Shown: positions 1 through 9,265 of the stretch, piece after piece
Numbering within the stretch: position 1 is the stretch's first letter
Layout: every line of letters begins with the position of its first letter
Source: Actinoplanes sp. M2I2
GTDB taxonomy: Bacteria; Actinomycetota; Actinomycetes; Mycobacteriales; Micromonosporaceae
NCBI RefSeq assembly: GCF_023544445.1
Contig: NZ_JALPVJ010000005.1
Location: 620,001 to 684,000, forward strand
Length of the DNA stretch: 64,000 nt
Direction: 5' to 3'
The notes under the pieces: model-generated
Seen by the model: the letters and a program-made list of their open reading frames with translations, nothing else
Database searches by the model: none
What the model was told of the DNA's origin: nothing
Translations under genes and position numbers: made by a program

Positions 1-1860
<1,860 letters not shown>

Positions 1861-1871
1861 TCTCCGTACGG

Positions 1872-1913
1872 GAAAGCCCCTCGGCCTTTGACGGTCGGGG
1901 GGCTTTCGCTTTT
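1872..1913 (+). terminator. Rho-independent terminator after DEAD-box helicase gene
   Basis: Arms 1872-1886 and 1893-1907 form a 15-bp stem (GAAAGCCCC against GGGGCTTTC, then an inner stem with two G-T wobbles) around the loop tttgac. It is followed by gctttt. It lies 12 bases after the helicase stop. Confidence 0.88.
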
Positions 1914-1933
1914 CAGCGCCTGTGTCGTGACTG

Positions 1934-2233
1934 CTAAGGCCGAGGCTCGAGGCCCAGGGCGGCGCAGGCGTCGCGGTACATGCGGGCTGCTTCGCCGCGG
2001 ACCTGGCGACGTTCGGTGAGCCGTTCCGAGAACGGGACGCGCACCGGCACCTCGATGCCGTCGACCACGGCCTTGAACTCCATCGCGTCGGCGTCCAGGC
2101 CCGACAGGCGAGCTCCGGTGGCCGTCGGTATGCCGCCCAGAGCCCGCACGATGAGCACGTTGTCGTCGGCGTGGTCGTCGTTCATGTGCCGGGCGATCTG
2201 GTCGACTACCTCGGGCGGGAACGGATCCGTCAC
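1934..2233 (-). CDS. DUF2470 domain protein, probable haem-utilisation partner
   Basis: A 99-residue protein from a GTG start (2231-2233). It reads PFPPEVVDQIARHMNDDHAD near the N-terminus, the hallmark of DUF2470, the domain found at the C-terminus of HugZ-type haem-degrading proteins and in pyridoxamine-oxidase-like proteins. The HMNDDHADD segment supplies the conserved His and acidic residues. It lies 49 bases downstream of the haem oxygenase gene on the same strand, so the two are probably co-transcribed and the protein may assist haem binding or breakdown. That role is inferred from family and context only. Confidence 0.8.
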   Translation of the reverse strand: MTDPFPPEVVDQIARHMNDDHADDNVLIVRALGGIPTATGARLSGLDADAMEFKAVVDGIEVPVRVPFSERLTERRQVRGEAARMYRDACAALGLEPRP

Positions 2234-2282
2234 GGTTCGGCCTTTCTCGGCAGGTCGATTGTCGGGCTGGGCGGGAGGCGCC

Positions 2283-2942
2283 CTAGCTCCAGCGGCTCTG
2301 CAATTCGTCGAGCACGCCGATGTTGAGCCGGTAGGCCTCGGTGACCTCGGTGATGAACTCGTCCTGTTCGGCGCGCGACCACGGTACCGAGTCGAGCAGG
2401 CCGCGGTAGTGATCTTTGAACGACCTCGGGTCGACGCCGGCGAAGATGAAGAAGCGGTGGCCGTCGACGGCGGGCAAGCCGTAGGACCGGGCGATCGCCG
2501 GGCCCAGGTACTGGCCGCCGGAAAGGTCCCCGATGTATCGCGTGTACTGGTGCGCGACGAAACCGGTCGCGGCGCGGTGGGCCACGTCGCGCAGACGCGT
2601 GCAGTACACGGTGGTCGCGGGCAGCGCGAAGAGGTGGTCGGCCCACCTCGGCCCGTACAGGAACTGCAGGTCGGCCTCGAGGGACGGCAGGCGGCGCAGC
2701 TCGGGGAAGAGGAACGTGCCCACCACCGGGTCGTCGGCCATCGTGGTGGCGGCCGACTCGAGCGCCTCATAGATGAACCAGTGCTGCGCGGTCAGATCGG
2801 CGTACGCCTCCCAGGGCAGGTGGCCGGCCGCGAGCGCGTCGAGGAACCCACTGCGCTGGGCCGCGTCGTGCGCGCCCACTGTGTTACGACGCACACGGGC
2901 GGAAAGCCGGTCGGCCCCCGGCGGATCGGCCTTCAACGACAT
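2283..2942 (-). CDS. Biliverdin-producing haem oxygenase
   Basis: A 219-residue soluble all-helical haem oxygenase of the HmuO/HO-1 type. It opens haem to biliverdin, CO and free iron, using electrons from a reductase. The proximal haem ligand is probably His25 in TVGAHDAAQ, and the distal-helix signature reads YTRYIGDLSGGQYLG. Length matches the family. The ATG at 2940-2942 is preferred because GAGG lies about 10 bases upstream; an in-frame TTG two codons earlier is possible. DUF2470 follows. I see no iron box in front, but two palindromes (2977-2986, 2990-2999) lie in the promoter region. Confidence 0.92.
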   Translation of the reverse strand: MSLKADPPGADRLSARVRRNTVGAHDAAQRSGFLDALAAGHLPWEAYADLTAQHWFIYEALESAATTMADDPVVGTFLFPELRRLPSLEADLQFLYGPRWADHLFALPATTVYCTRLRDVAHRAATGFVAHQYTRYIGDLSGGQYLGPAIARSYGLPAVDGHRFFIFAGVDPRSFKDHYRGLLDSVPWSRAEQDEFITEVTEAYRLNIGVLDELQSRWS

Positions 2943-2976
2943 CGGCAAGGCACCTCACTTCCCGGCCCATCAGCCT

Positions 2977-2999
2977 ATCTATAGATCCACTTCGCGAAG
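2977..2999. promoter_or_regulatory. Tandem palindromes in haem oxygenase/methyltransferase intergenic region
   Basis: ATCTATAGAT (2977-2986) and CTTCGCGAAG (2990-2999) are two perfect 10-bp palindromes three bases apart in the divergent promoter region. On the minus strand TATAGAT could serve as a -10 element for the haem oxygenase gene. Function is inferred. Confidence 0.4.
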
Positions 3000-3075
3000 A
3001 CAGCACCTTACGCCGCGTGCGCGGCGGGATCCTACGCCCCGTTCGTTTCCGGATGGGGCGCGGCAGAATGGACTC

Positions 3076-4353
3076 ATGCCACAACTGCTCGCCGACGCCC
3101 TGACCGAGGTTCGAGAACTGCTGCTGACACCCGGATTGACCCGCGCCGTCGCGGCCGGCCGCCGTCGCGGATTCACCCCTTCGGTGACCAGGGCCGAGGT
3201 CCGCCCGGTGACGCTCAAGGGCGGCCCGCGGCTGCAGATCGTGACGGACGACGGTTCACGGCCGTTCACCCGCAACGTGGCCCCCGGCGACGAGGCGTCG
3301 TCGGCGATCGATCAGCTGCTGGCCGAGCCGTTCGGCAATTGGCACGTCGAGACAGCGTCGGTCACTCTGCAACTGAGGGTCACCAAGAAGGGTGAGGCCC
3401 AGGTGCATCGGGCCGCCGCTCCGGACGCTGCCGGCTCGGGGACCGCCGGCTCGGTTGCCACAGGCTCGGGGGCCGCCGTCTCGGTTGCCACAGGCTCGGT
3501 TGCTGCCGCTGGTTCGGGGGTCGGCTCGTCGGGGGCTGGCTCGTCGGGGGTCGGCGCTCCCTCGGTGGCTGCGGCTGCGCACGGGCATGATCGGCAGAAG
3601 CAGTGGCTGCTCGATCCGGGCGACCCGCTGTTCGAGGTGATCGGCGGCAACGCGGCGAAACGGCGTCAGATCGACGCCTTCCTGCGGGCGCTCGCGGCCA
3701 CGCTGCCCGACTCCCTGCCGTCGCCGCTGCGCGTGGTCGATCTGGGCTGCGGAAACGCGTACCTGACCTTCGCCGCCTACCGCTATCTGGCCGGGCGCGG
3801 CGCCTCGGTGCAGGTCGTGGGGGTGGATGTCCGAGAGGACCAGCGCGTACGGAACACGGCGGTCGCCGAGCGGCTGGGCTGCGCCGACGACGTGACGTTT
3901 GTGGCCGGGACGATCGAGGACGCGGCGCTGCCGTTCGAGCCCGATCTGGTGCTCGCGCTGCACGCCTGCGACACCGCTACCGACCAGGCGCTGGCCCGGG
4001 CGGTCGACTGGAAGGCGAAGTGGACACTGGCCGCGCCGTGCTGCCACCACGACATCGCCGCCCAGCTGAAAGGCCGCCCCGCGCCGGCCCCGTTCGGCGA
4101 ACTGACCCGCCACGCGATCATGCGCGAGCGCTTCGCCGACGTGCTGACCGACTCGCTGCGGGCCGCGCTGCTCCGCCTGAACGGCTACAAGGTCGAGGTC
4201 GTCGAATTCATCGACTCGGCCCACACCCCGCGCAACCTGCTGCTACGGGCCCGCCGCACGTCGACCCCACCGACCGAGGCCCAGCGCGCCGAGTACGAGG
4301 CCCTCACCACGGAATGGGGCGTGACCCCCGCCCTGGAAAAGATGCTCACCTGA
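3076..4353 (+). CDS. SAM-dependent methyltransferase (METTL25/Methyltransf_32-like)
   Basis: A 425-residue class I methyltransferase. The SAM-binding motif I reads VVDLGCGNAYLTF, the acidic motif II is VVGVDVRED, and the APCCHHDI segment matches the PCCHH signature of the Methyltransf_32 group, whose members are thought to act on RNA or protein; the substrate here is unknown. Residues about 112-170 are a low-complexity insertion of Gly, Ser, Ala and Val with repeated SVATGS units, encoded by short DNA repeats at about 3430-3560. It probably links an N-terminal alpha/beta region to the catalytic domain. The ATG at 3076 was chosen because similarity begins there; upstream in-frame sequence lies in the haem oxygenase promoter. 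Confidence 0.85.
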   Translation: MPQLLADALTEVRELLLTPGLTRAVAAGRRRGFTPSVTRAEVRPVTLKGGPRLQIVTDDGSRPFTRNVAPGDEASSAIDQLLAEPFGNWHVETASVTLQLRVTKKGEAQVHRAAAPDAAGSGTAGSVATGSGAAVSVATGSVAAAGSGVGSSGAGSSGVGAPSVAAAAHGHDRQKQWLLDPGDPLFEVIGGNAAKRRQIDAFLRALAATLPDSLPSPLRVVDLGCGNAYLTFAAYRYLAGRGASVQVVGVDVREDQRVRNTAVAERLGCADDVTFVAGTIEDAALPFEPDLVLALHACDTATDQALARAVDWKAKWTLAAPCCHHDIAAQLKGRPAPAPFGELTRHAIMRERFADVLTDSLRAALLRLNGYKVEVVEFIDSAHTPRNLLLRARRTSTPPTEAQRAEYEALTTEWGVTPALEKMLT

Positions 4354-4465
4354 CGCACCGGACCGGCCGGCCCGGGACCGCGCCCTGACGGAAGACGCTC
4401 AGCTGACGCATTAGTCCCGGCCCGGAGGGGGCGTGACTTCCGCCTCGCCTGGCGCCTTGTTCAAT

Positions 4466-4500
4466 CGGCCCGGCGCCGCGGGTTGCGCACCGCCGGGCCG
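4466..4500. terminator. Inverted repeat between convergent genes
   Basis: CGGCCCGGCG (4466-4475) and CGCCGGGCCG (4491-4500) are perfect complements around a 15-base loop, between the convergent methyltransferase and copper-operon genes. No clear U-tract follows on either strand, so bidirectional terminator action is an inference. Confidence 0.5.
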
Positions 4501-4517
4501 ACCCTTTCGGTCCGTGA

Positions 4518-5576
4518 CTAGTCGATCTTGAGGGTCCAGGCCGCGGTGTGGACCTGGTCGGCCACCTGGAAGTCGAAGAACATGCGGTAGCTGCCGCTGC
4601 TCGGCGCGGTCAGCCAGAATTTGACCTTGCCGTCGACGAGCGTGGCCTCGGGGTGGACGTGCACATAGGCGAGATCACCCTCGCGCATGACGACCAGATG
4701 GCCGAAGGCGCCCAGGTACGGATCCAGCATGGCGGTCCTGCCGTCGGCGCCGGCGACAGTCATCAGCAGCGGCTGCGTCGCCTCGGTGTTGGGCGTGCCC
4801 TCGTAGGACACCGAGAAACCGTCGGGACTGTCGTTGCGCCCCGGGGCGGGGAGCGCCCGCGGCGAGTAGTCGCCCGCCACGGTCAGGTCGCTGCCCAGCG
4901 TGGTCGCGATCTGCCGGCCGCCGACGATCGCGGTGAAGTCGGCGATCATCCGGTAGATCCCCGGCTCGGCCAGCGTGAGGTCGATCCCCCAGGTGCCGTC
5001 GGGCGCCATGGTCGGGTGCACATGCTGGAACCCCGTGAGATCACGCCGCACGACAATCAGGTGCAGCGGTTTGTCGTGCACGACCGCGTAGGTCGTGACG
5101 GGAGCCCCGCCCGCGCCCGCGACCCGGAAGGCGAGCCGCTGCGACTTGCCCGCGGAGAAGGTCGTCGTCTCGGGGACCAGCGTGAGCCCACCCGAGCTGA
5201 GAGAGAGGCCACCGACCGCGGCGCCCATCGGCATCGCCGGGCCGGACTGGACGGTCGCGCCATCGGAGTTGTGGGCGTGCGGCTGGCTCTCGTCCATGGC
5301 CATCCCCGGCATGGCCGCACCGGTCGGCGTGCCGGCCACCGGGGGCGCCGAAGCCGAGGCCGTCGAGTTGTTCAACCGCCCCAGCCCGTACCCGGCGAAG
5401 AGCACGACGATCAGCACCGCGCCGAAGGCCGCCAACCGGAACCCGGCCCGGTCTCCCACCGGAGGCTCGGTGCCGGCGCCGTCCTCGGACCCGGCTCCCG
5501 GCACGTCGTCCACCAGGGCGGATGACGTGTCGGCGCCGGGCTGGGCCGGACGGTCGGTGGGAGCGGCGTCAGGCAT
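4518..5576 (-). CDS. Membrane-anchored two-lobed His-rich protein of the copper operon
   Basis: A 352-residue protein with an acidic cytoplasmic N-terminus, one transmembrane helix (about 47-67) and an external part. Just after the membrane comes a Met/His-rich stretch (PGMAMDESQPHAHN, about 90-103). The rest is an internal duplication: HLIVVRRDLTGFQHVHP (172-188) and HLVVMREGDLAYVHVHP (293-309), each followed by a G-x-YRM-x-x-DF element (206 and 328). The paired HVHP histidines suggest copper or other metal coordination outside the cell. Its start overlaps the end of copZ by 8 bases, so the two are translationally coupled, downstream of csoR. The biochemical role is not established; copper binding is inferred. 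Confidence 0.75.
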   Translation of the reverse strand: MPDAAPTDRPAQPGADTSSALVDDVPGAGSEDGAGTEPPVGDRAGFRLAAFGAVLIVVLFAGYGLGRLNNSTASASAPPVAGTPTGAAMPGMAMDESQPHAHNSDGATVQSGPAMPMGAAVGGLSLSSGGLTLVPETTTFSAGKSQRLAFRVAGAGGAPVTTYAVVHDKPLHLIVVRRDLTGFQHVHPTMAPDGTWGIDLTLAEPGIYRMIADFTAIVGGRQIATTLGSDLTVAGDYSPRALPAPGRNDSPDGFSVSYEGTPNTEATQPLLMTVAGADGRTAMLDPYLGAFGHLVVMREGDLAYVHVHPEATLVDGKVKFWLTAPSSGSYRMFFDFQVADQVHTAAWTLKID

Positions 5577-5781
5577 TCGCGAGCTCGTAGCCGGCCTCGT
5601 CCACGGCAGCGCGCACGGCGTCGTCGGTCAGCGGAGCCTCGCTGGTGATGGTGACCGCTCCGGAGGCGAGATCGACTTGCACGTCGTCCACGCCGGGCAG
5701 GGCGGACAGTTCCCCGGTCACCGCCTGCACGCAGTGCCCGCAGGTCATGCCGGTCACGGTGTAGGTGCTGGTCACAGCCAT
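5569..5781 (-). CDS. copZ: Copper chaperone, heavy-metal-associated (HMA) domain
   Basis: A 70-residue ferredoxin-like metal carrier of the CopZ/Atx1 family. The metal site is MTCGHCV (M-x-C-x-x-C, about 10-16). It would carry Cu(I) in the cytoplasm to a P-type ATPase or to the regulator; no copper ATPase is encoded in this window. The ATG at 5779-5781 follows GAAAGG at a workable distance. It lies 72 bases after csoR and overlaps the downstream membrane-protein gene by 8 bases. Confidence 0.93.
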   Translation of the reverse strand: MAVTSTYTVTGMTCGHCVQAVTGELSALPGVDDVQVDLASGAVTITSEAPLTDDAVRAAVDEAGYELANA

Positions 5782-5853
5782 CGCAGAAAACCTTTCAGAA
5801 CGGGTCTCACGGACGAACACCTCGCTCGCCCGTCGCCGGACAGCGGGGCACGA

Positions 5854-6159
5854 TCAGGAGCGGACGAGCCGGGCGATCGCGTCCGACGCCTCTTTTACCT
5901 TGGCGGTCGGATCCCCCGCCCGGGCGGCGTCGACGACACAGTGGGCCAGATGGTCCTCGAGGAGGCCGACTGCCACCGCCTGCAGAGCGCTCTTGGCCGC
6001 CGAGATCTGGGTCAGAACATCGATGCAGTACGTATCCTCGTCGACCATCCGCTGCAGCCCTCGGATCTGCCCCTCGATGCGCCGCAGACGCCCGAGCAGA
6101 GCAGCCTTGTCGCCCGAGTAGCCATGCGGACCGTGCTGCGGAGTCGATTCATCGGACAT
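5854..6159 (-). CDS. csoR: CsoR-family copper-sensing repressor
   Basis: A 101-residue all-helical repressor that releases DNA on binding Cu(I). The diagnostic C-H-C ligand set is visible: Cys45 (DTYCIDVL), His70 and Cys74 (LEDHLAHC). LGRLRRIEGQIRGLQRMVDE is the usual helix 1 signature. It is the first gene of csoR-copZ-membrane protein, and a CsoR-like operator lies just upstream (6169-6185), so autoregulation is expected. The family also includes RcnR- and CstR-type sensors; the C-H-C pattern and copZ favour copper. Confidence 0.93.
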   Translation of the reverse strand: MSDESTPQHGPHGYSGDKAALLGRLRRIEGQIRGLQRMVDEDTYCIDVLTQISAAKSALQAVAVGLLEDHLAHCVVDAARAGDPTAKVKEASDAIARLVRS

Positions 6160-6168
6160 GACGCCAGC

Positions 6169-6185
6169 ATACCCCCCTCCCGTAT
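6169..6185. promoter_or_regulatory. Putative CsoR operator
   Basis: ATACCCCCCTCCCGTAT has ATAC/GTAT half-sites flanking a C-rich core on the plus strand (G-rich on the csoR strand), resembling actinobacterial CsoR sites of the form ATACCCC-n-GGGGTAT, though the core is not symmetric. It ends about 10 bases before the csoR start. Confidence 0.6.
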
Positions 6186-6227
6186 AGAACGTGCCTCGCC
6201 CCGGACCGGGACGGCACCGTGCCGAAG

Positions 6228-8465
6228 TCAGCCGGCCACCGCGAGCGCCAGCGGCAGGACCGCCCCGGCACCGGCCCGGCGCAGAGCCCGGCCGGCCAGC
6301 GTCATCGTCCAGCCCGAGTCGACCAGGTCGTCGACGAGCAGGACCGGGCCGGACAACCCGGGCAACTCGGCGGCCACCTCGGCCGGGACCGTGAACGCGT
6401 CGTGCAACGCCCGCACGCGTTGAGCACTGTTGCCGCGGGCATCGGAGTCGGCGGCGTGGACGACCTCGATGGACCCGAGAAGCGGCAGCCGGCCCACCTT
6501 CGCGATGTGGGCGGCCAGCGAACCGATCAGCTCGGGACGGCGGCTCGACCCGACCGCGACCACTGCCGCTGGGCGCTGCGACCAGGCGTCGTCGCCGTGC
6601 GCCCAGTTCTTGAGGATCTCGACCACGGCGCCGGCGAGGTCGTCGGGGATCGGCGCGTCGAGCGACTCGGGACCGGTCAGGCCGCGCAGGCGGTTGCCCC
6701 AGCCGAGGTCGGAAAGGCGGCCGACGGCCCGGCCCGGCTCGATCTGCTCGCCGACCGGGATCTTGCCCTTGAGCCCGACGCCGACCGCGGCCAGGCCGGT
6801 CGGCCACATCTTCTTGGGCGCGATCACGATGCCCGGGTGGCCCAGGAACGCGTCGGCCGCCGCGAGCGAGCCCGCGGAGACCTCGGCGTCGAAGAGCGGA
6901 CCGGCACAGTTGTCGCACCGCCCGCACGGCGTGGCCTCGGGGTCGTCGAGACAGCGGCGGAGGAACTCCATGCGGCACGCGCCCGTCGACGCGTAATCGA
7001 GCATCGTCCTCTGCTCCTCGGCGCGGGCCTCGGCGACCCTGCGCAGGCGTTCGGTGTCATAGGTCCACGGCTGGCCGGTCGCGAGCCAGCCGCCGCGAGC
7101 CCGATGGACGGCCCCGTCCACGTCGAGCACCTTGAGCATCATCTCCAGGCGGTTGCGGCGCAGGTCGACGAGAGGCTCCAGAGCCTGCGTGGACGTCGGC
7201 CGGTCGCCGGACAGGTTGGCCAGGACGGCGCGTACCTGATCTTCCGGCGGGAAGGCCAGCGAGGCGAAGTAGCGCCAGATCGCCGCGTCCTCGGCACCGG
7301 GCAGAAGCACCACCTCGGCGTGCTCCACGGCGCGGCCGGCCCGGCCGACCTGCTGGTAATAGGCGATCGGCGAGGGCGGCGCGCCCAGATGCACCACGAA
7401 GCCGAGATCGGGCTTGTCGAAGCCCATGCCGAGCGCGGACGTCGCCACCAACGCCTTGATCTTGTTGTCGAGCAGATCCTGCTCGGCCGCGCGCCGCTCG
7501 GAGTCCTCGACCTGGCCCGTGTACGAGGCCACGGCGAAGCCCCGCGACCGCAGGAAGTCGGCGGTCTCGGTCGCGCCGGCGACGGTGAGCGTGTAGATGA
7601 TGCCGGAACCGGGCAGCCGGTCGAGGTGGTCGGCCAGCCAGGCCAGCCGGTGCGCGGGGTTGGGCAGGTCGAGAACGGCCAGTCGCAACGAATCGCGCTC
7701 GAGCGGGCCACGCAGCACCAGCGCGTCGCCGAGCTGGTCGGCCACGTCGGCGGTCACGCGGGCGTTGGCGGTCGCGGTGGTCGCGAGCACAGGAGTACGG
7801 CCGGGAAGCCCGGCCAGGAACGTGCGGAGCCGTCGGTAGTCGGGGCGGAAATCGTGCCCCCAGTCGGAGACACAGTGCGCCTCGTCGACCACGAGCAGTC
7901 CCGTCTCGGCGGCCAGGCCGGGCAGCACGTTGTCGCGGAAGTCGGGATTGTTGAGCCGCTCGGGGCTGATCAGCAGGACGTCGACCTCGCCGGCGCGGAT
8001 CTCGGCCTCGATCAGCGACCACTCGTCGAGATTGGCGGAGTTGATCGTGCGGGCACGGATGCCGGCGCGGGCGGCCGCCTCGACCTGGTTGCGCATGAGG
8101 GCCAGCAGCGGCGACACGATGACCGTCGGCCCGGCCGGCGAGCCCGAACCAGCCTCAGCGCGGCCCGTGGCAGCGGCTGCGCCCTCACGGAGCAGGGCGG
8201 TCGCGACGAAGTAGACGGCGGACTTGCCCCACCCGGTACGTTGCACGCACAGCACGCGACGGCGGTCGACGGTGAGAGCCTCGATCGCCCGCCACTGATC
8301 CTCACGGAGCACGGCGTGATCACCGGCGAGCCGGCGCAGCACCGCCTCGGCCCGCTCCCGCACGGCGGCTCGCTCGCCCGGGGTGGCGCCCTCGGCAGGA
8401 ACCGCGCCCTCGGCTGGGGTGGCTCCCTCGGCTGGGGTGGCTGTCGCTCGCGTCGTCTCGGTCAC
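6228..8465 (-). CDS. RecQ-family DNA helicase with C-terminal phosphoribosyltransferase-like domain
   Basis: A 745-residue superfamily 2 helicase. Residues 1-30 contain repeated PAEGA units. Motif I is RTGWGKSAV (about 77-85, with W replacing the usual small residue), motif II is VVDEAHCVSDWGHDFRP (about 190), and the RecQ Zn-binding cysteines are in GACRMEF and TPCGRCDNC (about 497-522). The last 170 residues end in GPVLLVDDLVDSGWTMT (about 702-718), a PRPP-binding loop of type I phosphoribosyltransferases (hydrophobics-DD-x-x-x-(S/T)G-x-T). The protein is therefore probably a helicase fused to a PRTase-like domain that may bind a nucleotide or DNA end. Two perfect DnaA boxes lie upstream (8504-8531). 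Confidence 0.85.
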   Translation of the reverse strand: MTETTRATATPAEGATPAEGAVPAEGATPGERAAVRERAEAVLRRLAGDHAVLREDQWRAIEALTVDRRRVLCVQRTGWGKSAVYFVATALLREGAAAATGRAEAGSGSPAGPTVIVSPLLALMRNQVEAAARAGIRARTINSANLDEWSLIEAEIRAGEVDVLLISPERLNNPDFRDNVLPGLAAETGLLVVDEAHCVSDWGHDFRPDYRRLRTFLAGLPGRTPVLATTATANARVTADVADQLGDALVLRGPLERDSLRLAVLDLPNPAHRLAWLADHLDRLPGSGIIYTLTVAGATETADFLRSRGFAVASYTGQVEDSERRAAEQDLLDNKIKALVATSALGMGFDKPDLGFVVHLGAPPSPIAYYQQVGRAGRAVEHAEVVLLPGAEDAAIWRYFASLAFPPEDQVRAVLANLSGDRPTSTQALEPLVDLRRNRLEMMLKVLDVDGAVHRARGGWLATGQPWTYDTERLRRVAEARAEEQRTMLDYASTGACRMEFLRRCLDDPEATPCGRCDNCAGPLFDAEVSAGSLAAADAFLGHPGIVIAPKKMWPTGLAAVGVGLKGKIPVGEQIEPGRAVGRLSDLGWGNRLRGLTGPESLDAPIPDDLAGAVVEILKNWAHGDDAWSQRPAAVVAVGSSRRPELIGSLAAHIAKVGRLPLLGSIEVVHAADSDARGNSAQRVRALHDAFTVPAEVAAELPGLSGPVLLVDDLVDSGWTMTLAGRALRRAGAGAVLPLALAVAG

Positions 8466-8501
8466 GGGCCATGTCTATCAGGCCGGTCCGACAGAACCCG
8501 G

Positions 8502-8538
8502 CGTTGTCCACAGGCAGCGCCGTTGTCCACAGGCAGCG
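8502..8538. repeat. Tandem 18-bp repeat carrying two perfect DnaA boxes
   Basis: CGTTGTCCACAGGCAGCG occurs at 8502-8519 and again at 8521-8538, a 19-bp period (about two helical turns). Each copy holds TTGTCCACA (8504-8512, 8523-8531), the preferred high-GC actinobacterial DnaA box. The repeat begins 37 bases upstream of the recQ-like start. The surrounding gap (8466-8724) has no gene I can support. Confidence 0.75.
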
Positions 8539-8724
8539 GAAATGTCACGCGCCGAGCGGCCGCATCGGCGCAGACTCGGTCGCGTCCCCCTCCCACTGCC
8601 GACGGAGCGATCATGAGACTCGACGCGCTTTCCTGCTCGCCCGTTGCCCTGCCGACCCTGAGGGGGCGCTCCCAAAGTCGCGGTTTCGCTGATCGCCACT
8701 CCGGTCCGATGCGACGCTCGACAG

Positions 8725-9120
8725 ATGCCGACCATCGCCGAGACGCTTTTGATCAAGCCGAACACCACAGTGTGACTGTCGGACCCGGCACAGCTGCCGA
8801 TCCTCGCGCCGATGCCCGACGGGGTCCGCGAGGCCGACATGCTGGCCACGGCGAGTACTGCCGTGTTGTTCGTCGAGGACGCCGCGAGCACGCGAGAGCA
8901 GCTGGAGAAGCATCGCGCCGACCTGGCCAAGCCGGGGGTGTTCTGGGTGGCCTATCCCCAGGGCCGCACGACCGACATCAATCGCGACTCGCTGTGGCCG
9001 ATCGTCGCCGATTACGACATGCGACCTTGCGGCCAGGTGACGATCGACAACCGCTGGTCGGGCCTGCGTTTCCGCCCTCACCGCGAGGGCGAGGGCCGCT
9101 TCACCGGCGGCGCCGCATAG
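8725..9120 (+). pseudogene. Small actinobacterial protein gene interrupted by in-frame TGA
   Basis: An ATG at 8725 opens 16 codons (M-P-T-I-A-E-T-L-L-I-K-P-N-T-T-V), then TGA at 8773-8775, then the same frame continues uninterrupted with LSDPAQLPILAPMPDG to the stop at 9118-9120. Without the TGA the product would be 131 residues, ending in segments such as FWVAYPQGR, INRDSLWPIV and TIDNRWSGLRFRP. From memory of related small actinobacterial proteins (DUF3052-like), the TGA falls where a Trp is usual (TTVW), so TGG to TGA is likely. Either this is a recent pseudogene or base error, or a shorter protein starts at ATG 8812 (102 residues). No strong ribosome site precedes 8725. Confidence 0.6.
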
Positions 9121-9265
9121 ACCCACCTGCGGAGTGACGCCCCGAGCCAGGCCACAGCCGGCCACGCCCGTTCGCGGATAGTCTGCCGCCGCCGAGCGTG
9201 AGCGGTCGCCGTCGGCGGGCGTGAGCGGCGCGATTACCGAGTTTGCGCCGCCCACGCCTGGGTGG

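Noticed and set aside
6219..9137. A 972-codon plus-strand open frame opposite the RecQ-like gene
   Set aside because: It mirrors the helicase gene on the other strand, has Arg/Gly/Val-rich shadow composition and no recognisable domain; typical antisense openness of very GC-rich DNA.
9180..9240. Repeated gcgtgagcgg words after the interrupted small gene
   Set aside because: Only two short imperfect copies; not distinguishable from chance in DNA this rich in GC.
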